This document shows positions 33,778 to 41,378 of a DNA stretch of 64,000 nucleotides, one piece after another (within the stretch, counting starts at the first letter, position 1; the number at the start of each line of letters is the position of its first letter). The position numbers were made by a program, and so were the translations under genes. A model generated the notes under the pieces. It searched no databases. It had not been told where the DNA came from and saw only the letters and a program-made list of their open reading frames with translations. The stretch is from Chitinophaga qingshengii (lineage in GTDB: Bacteria > Bacteroidota > Bacteroidia > Chitinophagales > Chitinophagaceae): positions 620,001 through 684,000 of the forward strand of contig NZ_JACVFC010000002.1 in NCBI RefSeq assembly GCF_014529935.1, given 5' to 3'.

Positions 33778-35384
33778 TTGCCCTGCTGCTGTATATCCAC
33801 AAAGTGTTCTTTCCGGATACCCAACTTCTGCATTTTTGAGATCAGGGTGGTGGAAGGCAGCTGTAGTTTGGCGGCAGCGCCATGGGGACCGGATATTCTG
33901 CCTTTTGACAATTTCAGCATATGCAGGATATGCTCCCGTTCCACATCTGCCAGGGAACGCACCTGCGTTTCCATTCCCATTTGCGACGACAGTACCTTAT
34001 TTTTGACAGGCAGGCTTACTTCCGTGATATGGTGGGTGGATGTCAGCAACACCGTTCTTTCAATCAGGTGTTCCAGCTCCCTGATATTACCCGGCCATGG
34101 GTATGCCATTAATTTTGCCATCACTTTCGGGGCTATGCCGGTGATTTTTTTACCTGCGTTGGTAGCATACTTCTCCATAAAAAAGGCAGCCAGTGCAGGT
34201 ATGTCTTCTCTTCGTTCTCTCAATGGCGGCAATACGACCGGGAATACATTCAGGCGATAATAAAGGTCACTGCGGAAACGGCCGGCCTGTACTTCGGCTT
34301 CCAGGTTTTTATTGGTAGCTGCAATAATGCGCACATTTACTTTATACACAGACTTCCCCCCGATACGTTCAATTTCTTTTTCCTGCAAGACCCTTAACAA
34401 TTTGGCCTGCATTTCCATGGGTAACTCTCCTATTTCATCCAGGAATAGCGTGCTGTTATTTGCCAATTCAAACTTGCCAATCCGTCTTTCCAACGCCCCG
34501 GTAAAACTCCCCTTCTCGTGCCCAAACAATTCGCTTTCCACCAGGTTGACTGGAATAGCAGCACAGTTCACCTTGATCATCAGTTTATCCCGTCTGCGTG
34601 ACGCCTCATGTACCTGGTGCGCCACCAACTCTTTTCCCGTTCCCGTTTCTCCCAGGATCAGCACCGTAGCTTCAGAAGGGGCCACCTTTGAAACCAGGTC
34701 ATACACTTCCTTCATGGCAGTTGCGCTGCCCACTGTGTTACCGGTAAGATGCCGCTCCTTTTTCCATTCTTCTTTCAGATAACTATTCTCTTGCTCCAGC
34801 CGGGTTTTATATTTCCGGATTTCCGTTAGTTGCTGCACTATTTTTTCATTGGCGAGAATATTGGAAATACCTGTACCCAAATGATCTGCAATACCATTAA
34901 GAAAACTGTCGCGATTCCCGGAGAGTACGCCTGTCTTCCTGGAATAGAGGTACAGTACCCCTTTAGGCTCTTTACCATTACAAATCCTTACCAGCATCAT
35001 TTCTTTCACACCGGCATTATACCAGTGAATAATATACGCAGGAATATCCTTTTGCCGGACCAGCCTTTCCATATTGAATAGTACCGGTTCTTCCGCCTCT
35101 ATGGCCCGGTCAAATATACCGTCATGAACAGGGTGCCGCTGGTGGATGATGGGGTTTTCCCCGGTAATGGTACGTATCTTCTTTTCAGTACTATAGAGAA
35201 AAGGACTATGCGTAACTCCATCTTCATTGATCAGGCAAATGGTATAGTAACTGGCACCAAACGTCTCCAGTAATTGTTCATTGATGATTTCCCAAAGATC
35301 AGCACGATGCCTTGCTGCCGCTATCGCCTTGGAAAGACAAAGCAGGATTTCAAGTTCTTTCTTTTCCGAGGTATCTGTATCCAT
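33774..35384 (-). CDS. GAF-domain sigma-54 enhancer-binding protein
   Basis: A 536-residue regulator: an N-terminal GAF-like sensor (about 10-180), a coiled coil (180-210), an AAA+ sigma-54-interaction domain (Walker A GETGTGKE at 245-252, sigma-contact loop GSFTGA at 292-297, Walker B FLDEIGE) and a Fis-type helix-turn-helix (RISGPHGAAAKLQL). The layout is that of FhlA/NorR-like one-component sensors, which respond to small ligands or gases. It is divergent from the Crp/Fnr gene and convergent with the ten-gene operon. It resembles the response regulator of that operon in the AAA+ part, but the two differ in input domain. Confidence 0.92.
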   Translation of the reverse strand: MDTDTSEKKELEILLCLSKAIAAARHRADLWEIINEQLLETFGASYYTICLINEDGVTHSPFLYSTEKKIRTITGENPIIHQRHPVHDGIFDRAIEAEEPVLFNMERLVRQKDIPAYIIHWYNAGVKEMMLVRICNGKEPKGVLYLYSRKTGVLSGNRDSFLNGIADHLGTGISNILANEKIVQQLTEIRKYKTRLEQENSYLKEEWKKERHLTGNTVGSATAMKEVYDLVSKVAPSEATVLILGETGTGKELVAHQVHEASRRRDKLMIKVNCAAIPVNLVESELFGHEKGSFTGALERRIGKFELANNSTLFLDEIGELPMEMQAKLLRVLQEKEIERIGGKSVYKVNVRIIAATNKNLEAEVQAGRFRSDLYYRLNVFPVVLPPLRERREDIPALAAFFMEKYATNAGKKITGIAPKVMAKLMAYPWPGNIRELEHLIERTVLLTSTHHITEVSLPVKNKVLSSQMGMETQVRSLADVEREHILHMLKLSKGRISGPHGAAAKLQLPSTTLISKMQKLGIRKEHFVDIQQQGN

Positions 35385-35398
35385 AAATCCCAGCGTAT

Positions 35399-35412
35399 CA
35401 CTTAATTAAGTG
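35399..35412. promoter_or_regulatory. Perfect 14-bp palindrome before the enhancer-binding protein gene
   Basis: CACTTAATTAAGTG begins 14 bp upstream of the ATG at 35384. Its position suits autoregulation; no second copy was found. Confidence 0.4.
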
Positions 35413-35493
35413 GACAGCTTGCTACTAAAGCATCAGGGCTCCTGTAACAACCAGACCAATGTAGTTGCAATAATAACAAAAGTCTTCATAAAA

Positions 35494-35550
35494 TTACGGT
35501 ATATCGTAAAACGACATCTTTCAAATCAAAAATACATAATTGATAATCAA
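35494..35550. promoter_or_regulatory. Paired palindromes before the Crp/Fnr gene
   Basis: TTACGGTATATCGTAA (35494-35509) and TTGATAATCAA (35540-35550), 30 bp apart, repeat the pair found before the isochorismatase gene. They lie in the 263-bp region between two divergent regulator genes and could control either. Confidence 0.65.
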
Positions 35551-35647
35551 CAACATACAACAAGGTATAAACTTTGGCTATAGTACTTCGTTCCCTGACA
35601 TACAAACGGGAGCAGTACCTGATCTGATATCATATCTTTTTATAACT

Positions 35648-36268
35648 ATGTTTGAACGTATTGATCAATTTGTAGACCGTATCATCTCTCTTTCGCCGGA
35701 AGAAAAGCAGCAGTTCCATTCCCTGCTCAAATTCAAACGTGTCCGGAAACGCACCTACCTGCTGCAGGAGGGGGAAATATGCGATTTTGAAGCCTATATC
35801 GTTAAAGGGTGTATCCGCACCTATTACCTGAGTGACGAGGGCGCGGAAACCATTCTCTCCTTTGCTATTGAAGACTGGTGGGTGAGTGATCCGTCCAGCT
35901 TTACCGGGCAGACACCTTCCAATATGTTCATTGAATCACTGGAGGATTGTGAGCTGTTAATCCTTGACCATAAAAGCAAGGCGACACTTTACGAAAAAAT
36001 ACCGAAGTTTGAAACCTTGTTCAGGTTGTTGATGCAACGTTCTCTTTTTACGCTGCAACGTCGTTTTCATAGCCTTGTATCACAAACGGCGGAGCAGCGA
36101 TACCTTGCATTCATTGAAAAATACCCCCAGGTGGTACAACGTGTGCCACAAAACCAGATAGCCCGTTACCTGGGGGTATCGCCGGAATTTCTCAGTAAAG
36201 TCAGAAACACCATACAAAAGAAAACAACGCAGTCCGGTTGCCTGTCAGCTAAACACCAGCCTGCCTGA
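35648..36268 (+). CDS. Crp/Fnr family transcriptional regulator
   Basis: A 206-residue regulator with a cyclic-nucleotide-binding-like beta-barrel (about 10-120; KRTYLLQEGEICDFEAYIVKGCIRTY) and a C-terminal helix-turn-helix (VPQNQIARYLGVSPEFLSKVRN). No FNR-type N-terminal Cys cluster is present, so it does not carry an FNR iron-sulfur centre; most Bacteroidota members of this group have no known ligand. The frame is open to 35540, inside the palindromes; the ATG at 35648 fits the family start. TTGAT/ATCAA half sites upstream of it and of the ten-gene operon are of the type bound by this family. Confidence 0.88.
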   Translation: MFERIDQFVDRIISLSPEEKQQFHSLLKFKRVRKRTYLLQEGEICDFEAYIVKGCIRTYYLSDEGAETILSFAIEDWWVSDPSSFTGQTPSNMFIESLEDCELLILDHKSKATLYEKIPKFETLFRLLMQRSLFTLQRRFHSLVSQTAEQRYLAFIEKYPQVVQRVPQNQIARYLGVSPEFLSKVRNTIQKKTTQSGCLSAKHQPA

Positions 36269-36415
36269 TTCTGTCTTTAATGGTGTGTGGTGGCGGGGGC
36301 AATTTCTTTTTTTAACCATTCGCAGTCCAGGTACCCTGGCATAAAAATCATAATTGCGCTGGGCATCGGCAGCAATAGCTGTAATATGGTGGATGTCCTG
36401 TATTTGTTTGTTCAT
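36245..36415 (-). pseudogene. Remnant of a VOC-family ring-cleaving dioxygenase
   Basis: An ATG at 36415 opens a 56-codon frame that begins MNKQIQDIHHITAIAADAQ and goes on to YDFYARVPGLRMVKK. This is the N-terminus of the glyoxalase-fold (VOC) ring-cleaving dioxygenases of the MhqA/MhqO type, normally about 310 residues. After residue ~37 the resemblance ends (RNCPRHHTPLK) and a stop follows at 36245. The metal ligand His in IHHITA is kept, but the rest of the enzyme is gone. The neighbours, a pirin and an alpha/beta hydrolase, suit a former quinone/catechol detoxification unit. Confidence 0.7.
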
Positions 36416-36426
36416 TATCTTAGTTA

Positions 36427-36747
36427 TTATTGGTTATTGTGATCGAGAGCGGCACGCAGTTCGTTTTCAAGAAGCCCGCTGCCGCCTCCGTAATGTCTTA
36501 TTACAATTGTGGCTGAATGACGTATAGCCACTGCTTCCCGGATCACTTGCTCATCTGCTATCGTTACACCTACACATAACAACACCGCATCATACTTTTC
36601 ATCGACTATGTTTTTTAGTCCGGCTGCTTTTGTGAATGCAACAACCCCGTTCCATCCGGTATGGCTGTTCAACAATCTGTCAACTACCTTCATAATGGCA
36701 GCATCGTACCCTATGGCAAGCAGCTTTAATTGTATCGTATTTTCCAT
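36427..36747 (-). CDS. Small receiver-like protein lacking the phospho-acceptor Asp
   Basis: A 106-residue protein with the alternating strand-helix pattern of a receiver domain: LKLLAIGYD at the N-terminus, then YDAVLLCVGV, then SATIVIRHYGGGSGLL. Where a true receiver has Asp at the end of strand 3, this reads Leu-Leu-Cys-Val-Gly, so it should not be phosphorylated in the standard way. It may be a pseudo-receiver that binds a partner. Function unknown. It lies 19 bp downstream of the pirin gene on the same strand and 11 bp ahead of the dioxygenase remnant. Confidence 0.6.
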   Translation of the reverse strand: MENTIQLKLLAIGYDAAIMKVVDRLLNSHTGWNGVVAFTKAAGLKNIVDEKYDAVLLCVGVTIADEQVIREAVAIRHSATIVIRHYGGGSGLLENELRAALDHNNQ

Positions 36748-36766
36748 GGAGATAAAATTATGATGG

Positions 36767-37474
36767 TTAAATAATCATCGGTACTTCCATCACCAGTAGC
36801 CGGGAATCTGAATCCATCACTTTTATGTCAATACCCCCGGCGTCCCACACGCCAAGGCCATCCCTTGCCGATAGTACCTTTCCATCGATAGAGAAGCGAC
36901 CATTCACAACAAACACATACATACCATTACCTGGTTTGTGAACCTGGTAAGTAAGAGAAACATCATTGGCAAATTGCCCTATGCTCATCCACACATCTTT
37001 GCGAATGCTGATCCCATCCGGAGCAATAAACGTGTGTAACTGGTTGGGGGCCGTATCATAAGACAATCTACCCAGGGTATAACGCGGTGCCGTATTCAGT
37101 TCTTCGGGGTACACCCATATCTGCAGAAATTCAGCTATCTCATCAGCGCTGTTATTATATTCACTGTGAAACAAGCCGCTACCGGCATGCATTACCTGTA
37201 CAGTACCGGTATTCGCTACCGCTTTATTTCCTGCAGAATCTTCATGCCTCAGACTTCCTTTTAGGGGGATACTGATGATTTCCATATTATCGTGGGGATG
37301 AAGACCAAACCCTTTACCTCCCGGTAACGTATCGTCGTTCAGTACCCGAAGGGCACCAAATCCCATTCTCTTTGGATTATAATAGTCTCCAAAACTGAAC
37401 GTTTTTTTACTGTCCAGCCAGTCATGATGATCATGTCCACGGGTCTCTGCCTTATGGTAGGTGTATTGTGCCAT
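36767..37474 (-). CDS. Pirin family protein (quercetinase-like)
   Basis: A 235-residue bicupin of the pirin/YhhW type. The single metal site of the N-terminal cupin is complete: His59 and His61 in GLHPHDNMEI, His103 and Glu105 in LFHSEYN. YhhW-type pirins show quercetin 2,3-dioxygenase activity in vitro; the physiological substrate is uncertain. The gene is followed by the receiver-like gene and the dioxygenase remnant, and its upstream region shares a 27-bp element with the alpha/beta hydrolase gene. Confidence 0.9.
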   Translation of the reverse strand: MAQYTYHKAETRGHDHHDWLDSKKTFSFGDYYNPKRMGFGALRVLNDDTLPGGKGFGLHPHDNMEIISIPLKGSLRHEDSAGNKAVANTGTVQVMHAGSGLFHSEYNNSADEIAEFLQIWVYPEELNTAPRYTLGRLSYDTAPNQLHTFIAPDGISIRKDVWMSIGQFANDVSLTYQVHKPGNGMYVFVVNGRFSIDGKVLSARDGLGVWDAGGIDIKVMDSDSRLLVMEVPMII

Positions 37475-37534
37475 CGCTTTCGTATTTTATACCACAAAGC
37501 TCCATTACCATGATGGTTTCACCTATGAACCAGG

Positions 37535-37561
37535 TTAAGAACCGATGTTAATCTACATTAA
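37535..37561. promoter_or_regulatory. Shared element upstream of the pirin gene
   Basis: TTAAGAA-N6-TTAATCTACATTAA, located 61-87 bp before the ATG. The hydrolase gene has the same element (38607-38633), identical outside the N6 except for one C/T change. A weak -7 box (GAGCTTTG on the minus strand) lies between the element and the ATG. Confidence 0.55.
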
Positions 37562-37585
37562 GATTTCGTTAGGCGCTACTATCAA

Positions 37586-37620
37586 CAGCATTAGCCCGGA
37601 GTTTTTCCGGGCTAATGCTG
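37586..37620 (-). terminator. Terminator hairpin after the alpha/beta hydrolase gene
   Basis: Perfect 14-bp arms CAGCATTAGCCCGG and CCGGGCTAATGCTG with a 7-nt loop, 24 bp beyond the hydrolase stop. Only a short TTG follows on the minus strand, so termination may be incomplete and the pirin gene could get read-through. Confidence 0.6.
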
Positions 37621-37643
37621 TACTGAATAATTTATAACGTCGT

Positions 37644-38465
37644 CTATCCCTTGATAAAGGCCAGGAGATCTGCATTGATAGTAGCAGCTTCGGTGGTAGG
37701 CATTCCATGCGGGAAACCAGGATAGGTAATCAGCCTGCCGTTTTTCAATAGTCCAGCTGCTTTTATGCCTGTGGTAGCAATAGGAACAATCTGGTCGTCA
37801 TCGCCATGCATTACCAGCACCGGTACCTCAACACTTTTAAGATCTTCTGTAAAGTCAGTCTCAGAAAATGCCTTGATACAGTCATAATGCGCTATGATGG
37901 CCCCCATCATTCCCTGACGCCACCAATTGTCCATAACGCCCTGTGATTTTTTAGCGCCTTCCCGGTTATAACCGTAGAAAGGAATGGTGAAATCCTGGAA
38001 GTATTGTACCCGGTTTGTAGCTGTATTGGCACGTATTTCATCAAATACAGACATAGGAACACCATCCGGATTTTTTTCATTTTTAACCATGATCGGAGTA
38101 ACTGCACTTATCAGTACCGCTTTCGCAACACGCCCTTGTCCATATTTCGCCACATAACGGATCACTTCTCCCCCTCCTGTTGAGTGACCGATGTGTACAG
38201 CATTCTTTAAATCCAGCGCCTTAACAAGCTCCGCTACATCCGATGCGTAGGTATCCATATCATGACCGATAGCCGTCTGCGTCGATCTTCCATGCCCCCT
38301 GCGATCAAAAGCGATGACCCTGAATCCCTGATGCAGGAAAAAGGTCATCTGGGCATCCCAATCATCGGCTGACAATGGCCAGCCATGATGAAAGACCAGC
38401 GGTTGACCAGTTCCCCAATCTTTATAATAGATCTCGGTGCCATCTTTTACGGTAATTTTGCTCAT
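37644..38465 (-). CDS. Alpha/beta hydrolase, non-haem chloroperoxidase-like
   Basis: A 273-residue serine hydrolase of the arylesterase/cofactor-free haloperoxidase type. Nucleophile Ser95 in GHSTGG, acid Asp224 in HGDDDQIVP and His253 in GFPHGMP form the triad; the oxyanion region is FHHGWPLSADDW. There is no signal peptide. These enzymes hydrolyse esters and can make peracids. It shares an upstream element with the pirin gene and probably belongs to the same response. Confidence 0.92.
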   Translation of the reverse strand: MSKITVKDGTEIYYKDWGTGQPLVFHHGWPLSADDWDAQMTFFLHQGFRVIAFDRRGHGRSTQTAIGHDMDTYASDVAELVKALDLKNAVHIGHSTGGGEVIRYVAKYGQGRVAKAVLISAVTPIMVKNEKNPDGVPMSVFDEIRANTATNRVQYFQDFTIPFYGYNREGAKKSQGVMDNWWRQGMMGAIIAHYDCIKAFSETDFTEDLKSVEVPVLVMHGDDDQIVPIATTGIKAAGLLKNGRLITYPGFPHGMPTTEAATINADLLAFIKG

Positions 38466-38606
38466 TTTTTTGGTTTTTTGAAGTTGTTAATAAATAGAAA
38501 CAAATTGAATATCAGGTAGGAAACGATTAAGTCTGGAACATGATTCCTTCTGTCAAATTGCTCAGCAAAAATCGCACTACTGTTACCAACATCCCAATAA
38601 CCTATC

Positions 38607-38633
38607 TTAAGAATTGTGATTAATCTATATTAA
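38607..38633. promoter_or_regulatory. Shared element upstream of the alpha/beta hydrolase gene
   Basis: TTAAGAA-N6-TTAATCTATATTAA, 142-168 bp before the ATG at 38465. See the copy at 37535-37561. The 336-bp gene-free region 38466-38801 otherwise shows only the terminator at 38735-38761. Confidence 0.55.
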
Positions 38634-38734
38634 TAATCCGGGCATGTCCATACATTTGAAATAAATCATATAGTATAATTTTATCTCCCAAACCACATCA
38701 TGAAACTTAACATAAAAGATGACAATACTTAACG

Positions 38735-38761
38735 AAAAAAAGCCAGGAAATGTTCCTGGCT
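38735..38761 (-). terminator. Terminator of the PUL operon
   Basis: Arms AGCCAGGAA (38741-38749) and TTCCTGGCT (38753-38761) with a 3-nt loop, followed on the minus strand by a run of seven T. It lies about 40 bp after the DUF3823 gene stop and ends the minus-strand sus-type operon. Confidence 0.85.
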
Positions 38762-38801
38762 TTTCTTTGTTTCAGACATGGTTGTCCTTGTTCCCTGTCC
38801 T

Positions 38802-39485
38802 TTACAATTTTTGCTCTATCAGTGGCGAAAAAACCATATCCTCCACCCCTTCTACCTTCACCCCTATACGAATAAATACAGATGCCTGCACCGGGTTGAT
38901 AACCGGTACATTTACCTGTAAGGTGATATTGGCCGGGTCCTGAATATCGGCGCCATTCAGCGTTTGCGCAGCGATGTTATTGATACCATCCACAAACTGG
39001 GTTCTGTTCACGTATAAGGTAATACGTTCCACATTCCTGGCACGGGTATCCGTAATGATTTTATCCAGCTTGCAGGTGGCCGTTACCTGCCGGCCACTGG
39101 CGCTCACTTTCGCGTTCCTGACCAGGTAATAGGGCAGCACTTCTATGTCCATATTACGGTCGCCTTTCAGCGGTAACTGCGTAGTATCGGCATGGTCCGG
39201 CGGGGTAAGGTAAGGACCCTGCCCTTTGGGCAATACCAGCTGATAATTGCCATCGAACAGCAAGGCGGAGAAAGAACCATCCTGCGCTACGGCAACGTTG
39301 ATGGGCGTACGTTTTCCCCAACCGGATTCCCATAATTCAAAAACCACCTCTCCCTGACTCACGTTCACCGCTTCGCCCTGGTATACGATGCGGCCTTTGA
39401 AACTGCTGCCGGGAGCGGCATAATTATCCTTTTTACAGGAAGCGGCGAGCAGTAATGCTATAACGAGAAATAAACTGTTTTTCAT
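38802..39485 (-). CDS. DUF3823 surface lipoprotein of the PUL
   Basis: A 227-residue protein with a lipobox (LLLAASCKK, Cys at about 17) and two beta-sandwich-like halves, as in DUF3823 proteins that regularly follow susD. It probably sits on the outer face of the outer membrane and binds glycan or supports SusD. The gene starts 11 bp after susD, last in the PUL transcript. Confidence 0.8.
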   Translation of the reverse strand: MKNSLFLVIALLLAASCKKDNYAAPGSSFKGRIVYQGEAVNVSQGEVVFELWESGWGKRTPINVAVAQDGSFSALLFDGNYQLVLPKGQGPYLTPPDHADTTQLPLKGDRNMDIEVLPYYLVRNAKVSASGRQVTATCKLDKIITDTRARNVERITLYVNRTQFVDGINNIAAQTLNGADIQDPANITLQVNVPVINPVQASVFIRIGVKVEGVEDMVFSPLIEQKL

Positions 39486-39496
39486 GTGATACGGTT

Positions 39497-41368
39497 TTAC
39501 TGGTTTGGATTTTTAACCACCAACGGGTTGTTGTTCCGGATATCATCGCCGATGAAGGAATAATAGTTGCCCAATCTGAACTGATGCGCACTGGTAACAT
39601 TACTGGGCAATACTTTTTTGAACACCCATTTACCATCCTGCGGTGTACCAGGGTTATAGATACGATAGGGCAACAACCCAAACACACGGGTACTGGCGGA
39701 TTTCGCGCTTTCCGGATGTTTGGTTAAATCGGCCGATAATCCATCCCACACTACATGAGCCAGGCGCCATCGTTTCATGTCCCACAACTGATGACCTTCA
39801 AAAGCCAGTTCCACTTTCCTTTCATGCACGATGCGATCGAAAGTAATATCGGCAGCAGTGAGGGGTACAATGAGACCGGCACGCGCCCTTACCTGGTTGA
39901 GATACCCTGCCGCCGTGGCTTTATCGCCCAGTTCAAAAGCGGCTTCCGCTGCATTCAGCAGTACTTCCGCATAGCGGTACCGCACCCACCAGACTTCACT
40001 TTTGGTACCGATACGTCCGGAACCAACAGCAGGGTCCTGGTATTTGCGGACGTAGAACCCGGTCTGCGCGCTGAATTCGAGATTATCGATCGGGCCATCG
40101 AAACCCACTACCTGCACCAGGTTGCCACCCAACGACGCCTGACCGCCGAAATTATTGGCCGTTACAATACTGCCATCTTTCAGGATATAGCCGGCCCAGA
40201 TGTCTACCTTTTTGCTTTTAAACTCGGTACCCGGTAAAATAACGGTACCGGCTAAACGCGCATCCCGGCCGGCAAAAATATCCCCGGGTTTATCATAATA
40301 GATATAATCTCCGTTGGCCGCATTGGTCATATAAGGTGCAAAAGTATTGTCGAGTTTTTCGAAACATTGCACCAGGTTGAGGGAAGGATTCAACCGCCCA
40401 CCCTGTTGTTCTTCCGCCAGGGAACGCGGTTGGTTGGCCAATGTCCACTCCTGTACTTTACCGCTTTGCAGTTTAAAATCCTTTACGAAGATGACTTCGG
40501 AATTACCGCCTTTATCATAAAACAGTGCGGCAAAATTTTCAGAGAGATTATCCGGCTTTTTATTGTACAACGCATATTTGCCGCTGCTGATAATTTGTTG
40601 GGCCGCCTGTAACGCTGTCGTATAATATCCATCAGCCATAGCGGCAGGAATACCTACTTCTCCGCCAGGCAAAGACACCTGCGGCGTGGTAGCGCCATAT
40701 TTGGCGATAGACGCGGCATACAAGGCGGCACGGGCTTTCAGGGCCAAAGCGAGACCTTTGGTAGCCCTGCTTTTGATACCGGCATCATCAGGCAATACCT
40801 GCATCACGGCATCCATTTCTTTCAGCACAAAATCGTATATCCCGGATTCCTTTTCCCTCGGCCTTTGCAGTGCGCCGGGATCGCCCTTGTAATCGTAGGT
40901 CAGCGGCTCCAGTATCAGTGGTACGCCACCCATACGTTTCACCAGTTCGAAGTATACGTTGGCGCGCAGGAAACGGGCCTCAGCCAGGAAACGGTCTCTC
41001 ACCTCCTGCTTCAGCAGGTTAGCTTTACCACATTTATCGATAAACAGGTTTAACTCACGGATATACCCGTAGTTCCAGTAGCTCCAGGTGCCATAGCCGT
41101 ATTGCTGGTTTTTGTGACGGCCGTACTGACCGGATTCGGAGGCAAACGCTTCATCAAAAGCGGCGAACTCCGACCAGTTTTCGATGGTTTGATAATCCGG
41201 GTAACGATCGTATAAATTGGCGATCACAGACAATACCAACACCTCGTCCTTCCATACCTGTTCATCCAGCAGGATATTGCTGGGAGGGCGGTTCAGAAAA
41301 TCGTCATTGCTTTTCACACATCCGAATAAGGTTAGCATCAACAGTAGATACAAACAATATGTCTTCAT
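39497..41368 (-). CDS. SusD/RagB family glycan-binding lipoprotein
   Basis: A 623-residue SusD-like protein. The lipobox LTLFGCVKS puts the lipid-bearing Cys at about residue 17. Tetratricopeptide-type helices and the family C-terminal region (IVHERKVELAFEGHQLWDMKRW) are clear. SusD forms the lid of the SusC transporter and binds the oligosaccharide at the cell surface. It starts 10 bp after susC. Confidence 0.95.
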   Translation of the reverse strand: MKTYCLYLLLMLTLFGCVKSNDDFLNRPPSNILLDEQVWKDEVLVLSVIANLYDRYPDYQTIENWSEFAAFDEAFASESGQYGRHKNQQYGYGTWSYWNYGYIRELNLFIDKCGKANLLKQEVRDRFLAEARFLRANVYFELVKRMGGVPLILEPLTYDYKGDPGALQRPREKESGIYDFVLKEMDAVMQVLPDDAGIKSRATKGLALALKARAALYAASIAKYGATTPQVSLPGGEVGIPAAMADGYYTTALQAAQQIISSGKYALYNKKPDNLSENFAALFYDKGGNSEVIFVKDFKLQSGKVQEWTLANQPRSLAEEQQGGRLNPSLNLVQCFEKLDNTFAPYMTNAANGDYIYYDKPGDIFAGRDARLAGTVILPGTEFKSKKVDIWAGYILKDGSIVTANNFGGQASLGGNLVQVVGFDGPIDNLEFSAQTGFYVRKYQDPAVGSGRIGTKSEVWWVRYRYAEVLLNAAEAAFELGDKATAAGYLNQVRARAGLIVPLTAADITFDRIVHERKVELAFEGHQLWDMKRWRLAHVVWDGLSADLTKHPESAKSASTRVFGLLPYRIYNPGTPQDGKWVFKKVLPSNVTSAHQFRLGNYYSFIGDDIRNNNPLVVKNPNQ

Positions 41369-41378
41369 AAAATAGCTT

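Noticed and set aside
33138..38801. Sigma-54 (-24/-12) promoters near the two enhancer-binding proteins
   Set aside because: I looked for TGGCAC-N5-TTGC-like sites on both strands; the closest (TGGCATA...TTGC near 36340) has the wrong spacing. Targets must lie elsewhere or the sites are degenerate.
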